This document shows positions 37,845-47,713 of a stretch of 64,000 nucleotides of DNA, one piece after another. Origin of the DNA: Acetivibrio mesophilus (GTDB lineage Bacteria; Bacillota; Clostridia; Acetivibrionales; Acetivibrionaceae); NCBI RefSeq assembly GCF_004102745.1, contig NZ_RLII01000003.1:1-64000 (forward strand), read 5' to 3'. The first letter of the stretch is position 1, and the number at the start of each line of letters is the position of its first letter. The notes under the pieces were generated by a model. That model was not told the origin of the DNA, did not search any database, and saw nothing but the letters and a program-made list of their open reading frames with translations. Made by a program: the position numbers and the translations under genes.

Positions 37845-38231
37845 TTAAAACTTTAAAAAAGCATTCGGCAAAAGCTCTCCAAGCCTAAATACCTTGAATT
37901 CGCCATTTCTATTGCCGCATATTACTCTGGTATCATCAGCACCGAATTCAGCAAGCACCTGCCTGCATATACCACAAGGAAAAGTGTAATCATCGCTGTC
38001 ACTCGATATGGCAACAGCCATTATTTTTCGTTCACCCTCCGATACCGCCTTAAAAACAGCTGTTCTCTCCGCACAGATAGTGGCACCAAAGCTTGCATTT
38101 TCCACATTCACTCCTGCGAAAGTTTTACCGCTTTCGGTAAGAACAGCAGCACCAACCCTGAAATTTGAATATGGGGAATATGAGTTCTCTTTAATATTTT
38201 CGGCTATAGTGAGAAGCTTTCTGTCATCCAT
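37845..38231 (-). CDS. cdd: Cytidine deaminase
   Basis: The 128-residue zinc enzyme deaminates cytidine. The catalytic motif CAERTAV (CAE) and FPCGICRQ (PCxxC) are present, with SFGATICAE. The start MDDRK at 38231 follows GGGGGCGG. An upstream in-frame ATG has a poorer site. It lies between ybeY and era. Confidence 0.93.
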   Translation of the reverse strand: MDDRKLLTIAENIKENSYSPYSNFRVGAAVLTESGKTFAGVNVENASFGATICAERTAVFKAVSEGERKIMAVAISSDSDDYTFPCGICRQVLAEFGADDTRVICGNRNGEFKVFRLGELLPNAFLKF

Positions 38232-38360
38232 TTTTCCGCCCCCAAAATATATATTTAAAATATTCATTTCGATTTTCATATTAATCCCGGTTTTAATTTT
38301 ATCGGCTATATCTTATAAACTAATTACCAAAATTCAAAACAATATTTCTATTTTTATAGC

Positions 38361-38852
38361 CTATTTATGCCTCTCCAGGTTTAAGATTTTAAGGATGGTA
38401 TCCTGCTTGTCAAACATTTTTTTCTCCCTTTCCGCTCTGTCGTGGTCATAACCTAAAAGGTGGAAAACACCGTGGGTTAGCAGAAATATTAACTCCCTTT
38501 CAAAGGAATGCCCATATTCTATGGATTGCTCTTTTGCCTTTTCCAGCGAAATCAATATATCTCCCAGAATAATTCGTCCTTCGTCCATATCAAAATCGCC
38601 CTGACTTGATTTTACCACTCCTTCATACATATCTACAATAGGAAAAGACAAAACATCCGTGGGTTTGTCAATATTTCTTTGTTCAGTGTTGACCTCTCTT
38701 ATTTTTTCATTGTCCATAAGAATTATACTTATTTCGTAGGGATGTTCAAACTTTTCATGTTCAAGACATGTTTTTACGGCCTTTTCCATAAGCTCAAGAA
38801 TTTCATCTGAAACTTCAATCTTATCCTGTATATTTTCAATGAATATTTCCAT
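38361..38852 (-). CDS. ybeY: Endoribonuclease YbeY
   Basis: The 163-residue rRNA-maturation nuclease has the zinc motif HGVFHLLGYDHD at about 128-139. The start ATG has AAAGGAG. It stands between pgpH and cdd. The diacylglycerol kinase gene dgkA, often found between them, is missing. Confidence 0.94.
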   Translation of the reverse strand: MEIFIENIQDKIEVSDEILELMEKAVKTCLEHEKFEHPYEISIILMDNEKIREVNTEQRNIDKPTDVLSFPIVDMYEGVVKSSQGDFDMDEGRIILGDILISLEKAKEQSIEYGHSFERELIFLLTHGVFHLLGYDHDRAEREKKMFDKQDTILKILNLERHK

Positions 38853-38929
38853 ATATTTTCTCCTTTAGCTTCTCCTACTCTTTTACACCTTTTCTTCAAG
38901 AGTCTTTCCAAATTTTTCTTTACAAATAC

Positions 38930-41140
38930 TTATTCCAAAGACTGTGATGCCAGATTTTCCCGTTCAGACATATCTTCACTATGAATGTCCTCAATAGCGT
39001 CTGCCTTTCTCCTAACCTCCGGATACTCTTCTCTCGCGTGAAAGACCCCGCTAAAGACTTTCATAAACGCCTTTGCTATATTATCAAGGTCCTTTAGTGT
39101 AAGACTACAATGGTCAAGCTGTCCATCATCCAGTTTGTCCTTGATTATCTTTCTAATAAGTCCCTCAATCTTTCCTTCCGTTTTGTCGGTCATAGACCTT
39201 ACAGCAGCCTCAACAGAGTCTGCCATCATAACCACTGCAGCCTCTTTTGTTGTGGGTTTTATCCCATCGTATCTGAAATTTTCCTCTTCAACATTCTCGG
39301 ATTTTTCAGCCATTTTTGCCTTATGATAAAAATATGCCACAAGAGTGGTTCCATGATGCTGCAAAATTATATCCCTTATAGGAAGGGGTATTTTGTGTTT
39401 TTTTGCCATTTCGTTGCCATCATGGATATGCGAGGTAATAACAAGAGCACTTAAGTTTGCAGTCATCTTGTCATGGGGATTACCGTTCATTTGATTCTCA
39501 ATAAAGAAGTTGGGCCTTTTAAGCTTTCCGATATCGTGAAAATAAGCTCCAACTCTTGCAAGCAGGGCATTTCCTCCGATAGCTTCGGTACCGGCCTCCG
39601 CAAGGTTGCCCACCATAAGACTGTGATGATATGTTCCCGGTGCTTCCATAAGCAGCCTTTTTAATAGTGGCTGATTGGGATTGGCAAACTCTAATAGCCT
39701 TAGGGGTGTAATTATGTTAAACGTACTTTCAAGAAACGGTAACAATCCAATTGTAATTACCATTGACATTATTCCGTTTACAAACACCAAGGTGCATTCC
39801 CTAAGTACCGTTTCCCAGCCGCTCTTATATATAATATCTATGGCAGCCACTAAAAGCACATTAATTACCGAAACAACAGTTCCAGCCAGAGAGAGCCGAT
39901 TTCTTTGATTTGCCTTTGATACTATGAAGGCAGAAAAGGTCCCGGATATAAGAGCCATATAGATAAACTTAAAATCGTAGTTTATCATTAAGGATATTGC
40001 CATGGTCAAAACAACATTAACTACGATGGCAAGCCTTAAATCAAGCAAAATAGAAATAAGCATTGTAGCTATGAATATAGGTATAATCAAAGGGGAATAC
40101 TCATGAACCCATCTTGCGATAAAAAGCATCATGAGAATAACAACGGACAGCAATATTAAATCGCTTCTGTTGTAATATACTTTTTTGCAGAAGTTGTGCA
40201 TATACAAAATCAGCAGCAAGGACAAAAGAAGGAGTATAACCAGTATTCCTCCTGCAAAAGAAAAATCGAACCTGCTCTTTGTCTCAAGAAGATTCAGATC
40301 TTCCAGCACTCTAAGCTTGTCCTCTGTTACTATATCACCGGCACTTAAAATCCTCTGCCCCTTTTTAATTGTCTCAACATTCCCGGGATCGTTATAGGCC
40401 GCAGTTCTCTTTGTCTTTGTAAGTTCATTATCAATAGCCCTATTGGGCTTTAGTATAAAATCCGAAACTGAAAGGGCAACATTTTTCAGCTCATATTTGA
40501 TTTCACTGTTAAAAATGCCGTCCTTCAGCTCATTTACCATCTCTTTGAGATTGTCCTCAGTTATATCCTTCCTCATTATGTCACTGACATGACTGCGAAT
40601 CAAAACCTCAAAACTCTTTATATCTTCTTCATTTGCCTTTGATATAAGATAATCAATCTGGGCATCCTCAAGTTTAATACCAAGCTCACCAATGCCCTCC
40701 ACAAATACCGCCTTTGTCTCATTAAACACATTTGAAGAAAGTTCTTCATATCGGCGGCTGCCAGAGTATGCGTCAATTGAGGAAATCCCCGACTCATAGG
40801 ACTTTTGGGCTTCATTAATCAGCAAAAACAACTTATCAATGCTATTTATTACTTCTATAGGTGCATTCGGTATTTCCTTTATAACCGGCAAAACTTCCGA
40901 AGCTGCCTTTCTTGCATTCTCCTCAGTCTTTATAGTATTTACTATATCTCTCGGAGAAAGGATGTCATATCCCGATACTGCTCCTAATAAAACTCTGTAT
41001 TTTCTCGGAGTCGCACCGTTTAAGACCATAAGAAATGCAAGAATAATTGTCACAACAGCAATAAAAATTCTCTGAATGCGCTTATTCTTAAAAAATATTT
41101 TTTTACTGCCGTTATTGCTTCTATTCTTGTCTTTTGTCAT
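38930..41140 (-). CDS. pgpH: 7TM-HD cyclic-di-AMP phosphodiesterase (PgpH type)
   Basis: The 736-residue membrane protein has a basic N-terminus, one helix (about 20-40), a large extracellular 7TMR-HDED domain, a bundle of about seven helices, and a cytoplasmic HD domain with HHSLMVGNLAEAG, FHDIGKL and HHGTT. It should hydrolyse cyclic-di-AMP. The start MTKDK at 41140 follows GGAGGAGAG. It is in the phoH-pgpH-ybeY group. Confidence 0.92.
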   Translation of the reverse strand: MTKDKNRSNNGSKKIFFKNKRIQRIFIAVVTIILAFLMVLNGATPRKYRVLLGAVSGYDILSPRDIVNTIKTEENARKAASEVLPVIKEIPNAPIEVINSIDKLFLLINEAQKSYESGISSIDAYSGSRRYEELSSNVFNETKAVFVEGIGELGIKLEDAQIDYLISKANEEDIKSFEVLIRSHVSDIMRKDITEDNLKEMVNELKDGIFNSEIKYELKNVALSVSDFILKPNRAIDNELTKTKRTAAYNDPGNVETIKKGQRILSAGDIVTEDKLRVLEDLNLLETKSRFDFSFAGGILVILLLLSLLLILYMHNFCKKVYYNRSDLILLSVVILMMLFIARWVHEYSPLIIPIFIATMLISILLDLRLAIVVNVVLTMAISLMINYDFKFIYMALISGTFSAFIVSKANQRNRLSLAGTVVSVINVLLVAAIDIIYKSGWETVLRECTLVFVNGIMSMVITIGLLPFLESTFNIITPLRLLEFANPNQPLLKRLLMEAPGTYHHSLMVGNLAEAGTEAIGGNALLARVGAYFHDIGKLKRPNFFIENQMNGNPHDKMTANLSALVITSHIHDGNEMAKKHKIPLPIRDIILQHHGTTLVAYFYHKAKMAEKSENVEEENFRYDGIKPTTKEAAVVMMADSVEAAVRSMTDKTEGKIEGLIRKIIKDKLDDGQLDHCSLTLKDLDNIAKAFMKVFSGVFHAREEYPEVRRKADAIEDIHSEDMSERENLASQSLE

Positions 41141-41181
41141 AATAATTGCTCTCCTCCAATTAAGAAGCTGCATAAATCCTT

Positions 41182-42159
41182 TTAATTGTGTTCCTTCTTG
41201 CCCTTATCATATCTTTCATATGCTTGGATAATCCTCTGAACCAACTCGTGCCTTACCACATCCCTGTCGGACAATTGAACAAAAGAGATACCCTTTACAT
41301 CCTTTAATACCTTCATGACCTCTTTTAGCCCCGATTTTTTGTCCCCCGGAAGGTCTATCTGGGTAATATCCCCGGTAATAACAGCCTTTGATCCAAAGCC
41401 TATTCGTGTAAGAAACATCTTCATTTGCTCCGGGGTGGTATTTTGGGCCTCATCAAGTATAATGAACGAATCATCCAACGTCCTACCTCTCATGTATGCA
41501 AGGGGTGCAACCTCTATCATACCCTTTTCAAGGTATTTGTGATAGGTGTCAGCTCCCATCATTTCATAAAGGGCGTCATAGAGCGGCCGCAAATACGGAT
41601 CAACCTTGTTTTGCAAATCTCCCGGCAGAAATCCCAGTTTTTCCCCCGCTTCAACTGCCGGCCTTGTAAGGACTATCCGGTTTACTTCCTTGTTTCTAAA
41701 AGCAGTAACTGCCATAGCCACAGCAAGAAAGGTCTTCCCCGTACCTGCCGGGCCTATTCCAAATACTATATCATTTTCTTTTATTGCATCTACATATATT
41801 TTCTGTCCATGGGTCTTTGATTTTATCTGTCGGCCTCTTGCGGTAAGGCAAATGCAATCCGCCAAAAAACCTTTAACCTTATCCAACTGGTTTTCATCGG
41901 CCAACTGAACTAAATAACTCACATTCTGCTTGGATATAATATCTCCCTGCGCCGCCATGCTGATAAGCCTCTGAAGAACCGTCTGAGCTTTATACACTCC
42001 GTCACTATAACCAACAACTCTTATTTCGTTATCTCTTGAAATAATCTTTACATTAAAAGCATCCTCAATTATATTTATATTTTCGTCAAAATTCCCAAAA
42101 AGGTTCATAGCATGTTCTATTCTGTCAAACTCCAAAGATACTTCTACAAGACTTTCCAA
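41182..42159 (-). CDS. phoH: PhoH-like ATPase
   Basis: The 325-residue cytoplasmic protein has Walker A GPAGTGKTFLA and the DEAQNTT Walker B region. It starts at TTG, and its GGAGG ribosome site lies inside the end of yqfD. The yqfD stop TGA is directly before the TTG, so the two are translationally coupled. PhoH proteins are linked to RNA metabolism. Confidence 0.93.
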   Translation of the reverse strand: MESLVEVSLEFDRIEHAMNLFGNFDENINIIEDAFNVKIISRDNEIRVVGYSDGVYKAQTVLQRLISMAAQGDIISKQNVSYLVQLADENQLDKVKGFLADCICLTARGRQIKSKTHGQKIYVDAIKENDIVFGIGPAGTGKTFLAVAMAVTAFRNKEVNRIVLTRPAVEAGEKLGFLPGDLQNKVDPYLRPLYDALYEMMGADTYHKYLEKGMIEVAPLAYMRGRTLDDSFIILDEAQNTTPEQMKMFLTRIGFGSKAVITGDITQIDLPGDKKSGLKEVMKVLKDVKGISFVQLSDRDVVRHELVQRIIQAYERYDKGKKEHN

Positions 42160-43356
42160 TCATTCTCCTCCATTCTCTTTTGCAACTCCAATATCCTCCA
42201 AACATTCTATAATAACATCCGCTACAAATTCGCCGTTTTCATTCTCAATAAATTCAATTCTTCTATTAACCACCTCGGCACCTTCCGGAATATTTCTTGC
42301 AGCTTTCTTATATGCAATGTTTGCAGCATTCTCCTTTGCATCTTCAAAGGAAACATCGGCCTCAACCGAATCATTTTCATAATACCTTTCAATGGTGAGC
42401 CCGAAGGGCAAAACAAGTTCTTCACCTATTGAAAGACTTTTTTTAATTTCCACCTTTTCAAAATCACTAAAACTTGCCTCTTTATGAAATAATTCAATCT
42501 CTTTCGAAAACAGAACTAAAGTTAGATTGTCCTTTTTCCTTCCAGTCCTTACTTTCTCAACAACTTTAAGTTCCACCGGATGCTCGCCCTCATACCATGT
42601 CCTGGCAAGCACCTCTCCCATTGCATGCACTTTTCTCGGGCTGTCTTCCGCCCCCTTTATAGGTATACTTCCCGATACAAGAAGCTGCCCTTTCCTAACG
42701 GTCTCTCCCTCCTTGACTTGTGCCTGACCAGCCTTGACAACAATCGACTTAATCACACCATCTTTTTTTGCCACAATATCGCAAGGCTCGTTCAAAGGTA
42801 TAATCGGAGGACGCTTAACACCTTCAGCAACTTCTACTTTTATTTTTGTCCCCTTTAGCAGCACATTTACATAAGAAAGCCCGTCTATGTCCAAAATTAT
42901 AGTATTTGCAATTTCCTCGGGGTTTATCTTGTATTTGAATACTCCGGGCTTAACTCCTTGCTGCGTAAGGCTTTTTAGAATAATGTCCGTTTCAATTTTC
43001 TCATTTCCAATAACCTCAATACTCCAAACAAAGGATGTCATTATATAAAATAGCACAATAAACACCGCTGCACCAAGTAAAAAAGTTTTCCTGCGCCGGT
43101 ACCTGTTTAGCAAAAAAGGCAAACCTCTTTTATTTAGTATTTTTACTCTGCAACCTGTCTTTTTTGCAATGGGCCGTAGCCTTTTAAAACCTTGGATACT
43201 GATTTTTAGTGTCATTTTGCTATTCTTATTTCTTTTGATATCCCATAGTAGAATTTGCCTTCTAGTACATATATTTACAAATTTCTCTAGGAAATATCCT
43301 TCAATAAATATAATAACATATCCTCTTATATAATTCCATAACCTAAATAACAACAT
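42160..43356 (-). CDS. yqfD: Sporulation protein YqfD
   Basis: The 398-residue sporulation protein has an N-terminal YqfD region, one membrane helix (about 93-113) and a large C-terminal domain (KPGVFKYKINPEEIANTIIL, VAEGVKRPPIIP). It is predicted to work in the mother cell with yqfC. The ATG has GGGGG 7 bases upstream. It starts 15 bases after yqfC. Confidence 0.9.
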   Translation of the reverse strand: MLLFRLWNYIRGYVIIFIEGYFLEKFVNICTRRQILLWDIKRNKNSKMTLKISIQGFKRLRPIAKKTGCRVKILNKRGLPFLLNRYRRRKTFLLGAAVFIVLFYIMTSFVWSIEVIGNEKIETDIILKSLTQQGVKPGVFKYKINPEEIANTIILDIDGLSYVNVLLKGTKIKVEVAEGVKRPPIIPLNEPCDIVAKKDGVIKSIVVKAGQAQVKEGETVRKGQLLVSGSIPIKGAEDSPRKVHAMGEVLARTWYEGEHPVELKVVEKVRTGRKKDNLTLVLFSKEIELFHKEASFSDFEKVEIKKSLSIGEELVLPFGLTIERYYENDSVEADVSFEDAKENAANIAYKKAARNIPEGAEVVNRRIEFIENENGEFVADVIIECLEDIGVAKENGGE

Positions 43357-43371
43357 TTATATTCCCCCGAG

Positions 43372-43689
43372 CTACTTTAAAAATTCCAAGGAAAGAATTT
43401 CTCCATCTATCATAAGATCCTCGGATGTAATTTCCTTAATAACCAAGCTATCCCCCGCAACCCTTATAATTCCTTTCCCGGTATTTACCCTTATTCTGTT
43501 ATTGTCATATTCAATAATTCCCTTATAGTTTTCTACAATCAGATTTTTATTGCCAAACATTGTTATTTTAGGCAGATCCAATACAATCTCCTTCGGGAGT
43601 TCCAGTAATTCTGCCATTTTCTCCTTAAGATTTATTTTCTGCTCCTCTTCCTTGCGTTTTTTGGCTGATTTCGTTCTTTTTTCGGGCAT
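43372..43689 (-). CDS. yqfC: Sporulation protein YqfC
   Basis: The 105-residue protein has a basic N-terminus (EKRTKSAKKRKEEEQK) and the YqfC core LPKEIVLDLPKITMFGN. It is the first gene of the yqfC-yqfD-phoH-pgpH-ybeY-cdd-era-yqzL-recO cluster. AAGGAG precedes the ATG. Confidence 0.9.
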   Translation of the reverse strand: MPEKRTKSAKKRKEEEQKINLKEKMAELLELPKEIVLDLPKITMFGNKNLIVENYKGIIEYDNNRIRVNTGKGIIRVAGDSLVIKEITSEDLMIDGEILSLEFLK

Positions 43690-43777
43690 AAATCTTCTCC
43701 TTCAAAACACATTTTTCACCAGTATTAAATTTATGCTTTAAGGAATGTATTAATTCCGATGCCCAAATCCCTCAAAT

Positions 43778-44722
43778 TTAATTTGAGTTGTTAGGCACAA
43801 GGTCATTTACATCCCCAAACTCAAATCCCTTCTCCCTCGCTCCTTTAATGATCATATCAAGGGCATCGGCATTATCCTTTGACACCGCATGCAAAAGCAA
43901 CACAGCACCATTGTGGAGATTATCCATAACCTTATTGTAAGCATATTGCGGCCCTCTTATTTTGTCCCTGTGCCAATCATCATAAGCGAAACTCCAGAAT
44001 AGGTTGGTATAGCCCAATTTCTGCGTTATGGCAAGGGTTCTTTCACTGTATTCACCTTTTGGTGGTCTTAAAAATTTCATATTGATACCGAATTTTTCAT
44101 GAAAGGCTCTGTCAAGTCCTAAGATTTCCTCCTCCAGTTCTTTATCCTGAAGGCTCGGAAGACTGGGGTGATGTATCGTATGATTTCCTACCACATGACC
44201 TTCTTCCACCATTCTCCTCACCAGGTCCTGATGCTCATTTAGGTAAGGTCCTGTTATGAAGAATACAGCTTTCACATTGTTATCCCTCAAAACATCAAGA
44301 ATCTTTGGAGTATATCCATTTTCATATCCTTCGTCAAAAGTAAGGTATATCACCTTTTGGGATGTATCGCCCAGATAAGCAGCTCCATATTTTGATAAAA
44401 GCTCCGGTGTCCCGGGATCTGCGTCCGGTATTTTATCGTATCCCCTTCTTGCTATACCCCAGCGAAGAACCTTGTTGTTGTATCCGCTGACAGGAAGCAC
44501 TTCTGCAAATACATCCTCATATTCTTCATAAGGTACCTCGTCTATCAGCCCGTCGCTTAACATGCCGGTAACCTCCATACTGAAATCCAGATTATCCAGG
44601 CTCACCGAGTATACTCCGCCCATATCCGGAAGTTCCAATTTTTCCTCTCCTCTTCCTGCCAAAAAGCTAATTGTCAAAAGTAAAACTGCAGCAATCGATA
44701 TAGCAATTACTCCTTTTTTCAT
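43778..44722 (-). CDS. pdaA: Spore-cortex polysaccharide deacetylase (PdaA type)
   Basis: The 314-residue exported protein has an N-terminal membrane/signal segment (1-23) and a NodB-fold deacetylase domain. Motifs: TFDEGYENGYTP (where canonical NodB has TFDDG), HTIHHPSLP, RPPKGEYS, and LLHAVSKDN near the end. TFDEGYENG is characteristic of PdaA, which makes muramic delta-lactam in spore cortex. A structured leader lies before it (44751-44797), and GGGAGG precedes the ATG. Confidence 0.9.
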   Translation of the reverse strand: MKKGVIAISIAAVLLLTISFLAGRGEEKLELPDMGGVYSVSLDNLDFSMEVTGMLSDGLIDEVPYEEYEDVFAEVLPVSGYNNKVLRWGIARRGYDKIPDADPGTPELLSKYGAAYLGDTSQKVIYLTFDEGYENGYTPKILDVLRDNNVKAVFFITGPYLNEHQDLVRRMVEEGHVVGNHTIHHPSLPSLQDKELEEEILGLDRAFHEKFGINMKFLRPPKGEYSERTLAITQKLGYTNLFWSFAYDDWHRDKIRGPQYAYNKVMDNLHNGAVLLLHAVSKDNADALDMIIKGAREKGFEFGDVNDLVPNNSN

Positions 44723-44750
44723 TGTACAAGCCTCCCTATAAAAACAGTCG

Positions 44751-44797
44751 AGGCCTTAAATAGTGTACTTGAAAATATAGTACAAAATTTAAGGCCT
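44751..44797. repeat. Inverted repeat upstream of pdaA
   Basis: AGGCCTTAAAT and ATTTAAGGCCT form an 11-bp perfect stem with an inner GTAC/GTAC pair, ending about 12 bases before the pdaA ribosome site on the minus strand. It could be a weak terminator after the DUF881 gene or a leader structure. Confidence 0.6.
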
Positions 44798-44887
44798 ACA
44801 ATATTTATATATAGGATTCATTAAAAAAATAACCTGTTCTTTATTTCAAAGAAAATTTATTGAATTTTTATAGGCAGGCTTTTCAAA

Positions 44888-45589
44888 TCACAATGGATTA
44901 AGCAAGTTGTATTTTAACACCGATCCGTCATCTCTGACCTTTGGTATTGTAATCCTATCCACTTTGTTCACGCTGATTTTGTACCCAAAGCTGTCTCGAA
45001 AAATCTCTATTATTCCTCCCAGCATATTTAGCGCATAGTCGAGCTTTTCGGGCTCCGCAATGGCCTTTATAATATAAGGAGGATATATCTGTCTTCCGTT
45101 TATAACCATATAGGGATCTGTATATCTGATTTCCGTCATGGCCACAATACGTTCGCCATTTATTGATATAGCCTGTGCTTCCGCTGCCCTAAGCTCGTTA
45201 ATAAGCTTCAGCAAATCAATATCATAGACAGTCTCATAATCGAGGTCTCCATCGTCTAAAGTTATCTCTATGCCGGGACCTTCAACATCAACCAAACCGG
45301 CAAGCATCCTTGCCCTTGTGAGCTGCTCTCTTATACCGTCTTCAATCTTCTTATTGTTTCCCGCTGCATCAATATACTCCGACACCTGGGCTGCCAATTC
45401 CTGATTTCTGGCTCGTAAATTCTCATTATTCTTTTTTTCTTCCAACAGTTCCTTCTGCAGATCGTATAAGTTTTTCGTCTGACTGGCCGACACCTTTTTG
45501 TTGCTTTCAATGCTCTTATACTGCCAAGACAGCATGATACCCAGAATAATACATATTATGGTAATAGATATATTTCTTGAAAACCTCAT
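44888..45589 (-). CDS. DUF881 protein (YlxX/YlxW type)
   Basis: The 233-residue protein has an N-terminal membrane helix (about 7-24), a coiled coil (about 35-75) and the DUF881 domain with GPGIEITLDDGD and AQAISINGERI. It overlaps the upstream paralogue by a single base (TAATG). DUF881 proteins sit near division genes in Firmicutes and their function is unclear. Confidence 0.87.
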   Translation of the reverse strand: MRFSRNISITIICIILGIMLSWQYKSIESNKKVSASQTKNLYDLQKELLEEKKNNENLRARNQELAAQVSEYIDAAGNNKKIEDGIREQLTRARMLAGLVDVEGPGIEITLDDGDLDYETVYDIDLLKLINELRAAEAQAISINGERIVAMTEIRYTDPYMVINGRQIYPPYIIKAIAEPEKLDYALNMLGGIIEIFRDSFGYKISVNKVDRITIPKVRDDGSVLKYNLLNPL

Positions 45590-46302
45590 TATTCAACTAC
45601 CTCCAGACCGTCAACTAAATTATTAATATCTCCGCTATACTTTGGTATTACTATATCTTTGGCTATCCGAACTTCAAACTTTTTGTCAAACATTTGGAAA
45701 TTGTTGGCGATAGGGCTGTTTACCAGTGCTTCGTACAACTTTTTTGGATTGCCTATAGCCTTTATTTCGTAAGGAACCGGATACCTGTTTCTGTTTATAC
45801 GCACCGTAGGTCCGGCACAAATTATTTCACTTGTAGATATTATTCTCTCATTATTAACCGATATAGCCTGCGCTCCTGCATTCTTCAGCTCATTTAAAAC
45901 CTCCACTATTTCAACGTCATGCACAACATAATTCTCAATTCTTCCCCCCATCTGCTGGGACGCATCTGCCATATATACAATCACTCCATTGCCCAATACA
46001 TCAGTAAGTCCTGCCGCAATCTTCAAACTTTCCCACTCTCCGGCAAGTTCGTTGTCATTTTTTCTTTCCATAAACATCTTAATGTATTCATCCTGCTTTT
46101 TTATGTTTTGGTCGATTTCTTCTCTAAGTTTACTCCCTATAACCTTTTCAGTATTTATTTCATTCTGGAGGTTCTCAATCTGATAAGCAATAGAAGGCTT
46201 ATTCTTCTTAGAGTTCAAAACACTTCTAAACTGGACTGATAAAAGTATTCCAAAAACCATGAATAAAATTGCTAAAATATAGCTTTTATCATTTTTGTTC
46301 AT
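45589..46302 (-). CDS. DUF881 protein, upstream paralogue
   Basis: The 237-residue paralogue of the next gene has the same layout: membrane helix (about 9-25), coiled coil, and DUF881 core (GNGVIVYMADAS, AQAISVNNERIIST). The start ATG has AAGGAAG. It is the first gene of a two-gene unit. Confidence 0.87.
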   Translation of the reverse strand: MNKNDKSYILAILFMVFGILLSVQFRSVLNSKKNKPSIAYQIENLQNEINTEKVIGSKLREEIDQNIKKQDEYIKMFMERKNDNELAGEWESLKIAAGLTDVLGNGVIVYMADASQQMGGRIENYVVHDVEIVEVLNELKNAGAQAISVNNERIISTSEIICAGPTVRINRNRYPVPYEIKAIGNPKKLYEALVNSPIANNFQMFDKKFEVRIAKDIVIPKYSGDINNLVDGLEVVE

Positions 46303-46543
46303 AACCCAGCTTCCTTTTCTTCGTAGTAAAGTAAAACTATTCTACATTTCATGAAAAATATCCGATAATCTAATTCTACATTAAAAATACACTATTTCAA
46401 GTACCAATATATAAATTTCTTGTTATGTATAACATTGAATCTAAAATCCAAATAGGTGTTATTATAATTGAACTCTGGTTATACTAAATAAATCAGATTG
46501 AGCAATTGCAAATATCAATCTTAATATCTTGGAGGTGGATTTT

Positions 46544-47185
46544 ATGCTTTGCAGCTTGCTTGCGGAAAAGCTGAGTTTTAGAGATATTAGTGTATCCTTC
46601 GACAATGTTCTGGATAATGCTAAGGCCTCAAGCGGAGGAGAAAGAGATGTGAACTTTCTTAAGTTCCTGATAGATAATAAGCTGCTTTTGCAAGAAGAGG
46701 CATACTTAACCAGAACAAATATAGACTTTAGAGAAGAAACATACATGATCAAATACAAAAAAATGAGTCATGAGAGTACCAATCATTACCTTTGCAGAGC
46801 AATATTAATGGAGGAGCTAGAAAAATTGGGAATCGAAACGCTACCCGGTACGGACGCTGGAAATATGAATATACTCCGCTCCAGTGCAAACTATGACATC
46901 GCAGCCAAAGACTTAAGCTTTGTTATGGACATAGGGCTAACACCGGCAAGAAACTTTTTTAGAGGCCTTACAGATACCCGCGTAAAATATTACCTTATCA
47001 CCTCATATTTTGATGATTACATGGATCACATAATATTCTGCTGCCTCAAAAGAGCAAAAGATGAAGCTTTTCTCGATGCAGTGAAAGACTACGAAGACGG
47101 ATTTAAAACGTTTATTCCCAAGGAATCTTCTGCCACAACCGGAAATTTTGACTTTGACACCCTTTCTTCAAACTATGGAGATTAA
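46544..47185 (+). CDS. Unknown protein, 213 residues
   Basis: I do not recognise this protein. It is soluble with no signal peptide or clear motif, and it has helix-rich and charged parts (FDDYMDHIIFCCLKRAKDEAFLDAVKDY). The ATG at 46544 is chosen because GGAGG is 8 bases before it. An upstream TTG overlaps the ribosome site itself. It is followed by another small unknown gene in the same direction and is divergent from DUF881. Confidence 0.7.
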   Translation: MLCSLLAEKLSFRDISVSFDNVLDNAKASSGGERDVNFLKFLIDNKLLLQEEAYLTRTNIDFREETYMIKYKKMSHESTNHYLCRAILMEELEKLGIETLPGTDAGNMNILRSSANYDIAAKDLSFVMDIGLTPARNFFRGLTDTRVKYYLITSYFDDYMDHIIFCCLKRAKDEAFLDAVKDYEDGFKTFIPKESSATTGNFDFDTLSSNYGD

Positions 47186-47307
47186 TTTTTAGATACAATT
47201 TAATCTACTTCACAGTGCATAAATTTTTTTAACTTTTGCTTCTCTACTATTATTTGTGGTATATAATAAATGTTAGACTTTAATATAGTAAGCGGAGGGC
47301 GGATTTT

Positions 47308-47625
47308 ATGTTCTATCAGATAAGGTACCAAACAGGAGAAATTAAGGATATGGTTGCGGAAATGAGAAAAGGCAGCATCCCATGCATGGATGTTGATGAT
47401 ATGAATGAGTTTAATTGGGTAGTAAATAAACTCGAAGAACACAATATTTATCTTGCAAAAAATATTCCCTTTGACAAGGATGCAAGGGACAGGATTAATG
47501 AGCCGGAATTTGAATTCAGAGCTGCATTTTCCTCCAGTAAGGACTCAGAGGATAATCTCATGTATATTGACTTTTATTTTGAACCTTTTGTAGAAGAGGA
47601 TTATGACCCTATATTTGGGGATTGA
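47308..47625 (+). CDS. Unknown small protein, 105 residues
   Basis: Acidic and soluble, starting MFYQIRYQTGEIKDM and ending in YDPIFGD. No family recognised. GGAGG precedes the ATG and a strong terminator follows. It is 123 bases after the previous unknown gene. Confidence 0.7.
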   Translation: MFYQIRYQTGEIKDMVAEMRKGSIPCMDVDDMNEFNWVVNKLEEHNIYLAKNIPFDKDARDRINEPEFEFRAAFSSSKDSEDNLMYIDFYFEPFVEEDYDPIFGD

Positions 47626-47658
47626 TAATCGTCGACATTGAATTGAAATTAATCTTAA

Positions 47659-47684
47659 AGGGGCATCAAAGCCCCACTTTTTTT
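47659..47684 (+). terminator. Terminator after the 105-residue gene
   Basis: GGGGC-ATCAAA-GCCCC stem followed by ACTTTTTTT, 34 bases past the stop codon. Confidence 0.9.
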
Positions 47685-47713
47685 GGATAAAAACTGTTGT
47701 TGGATTTTTTGAG

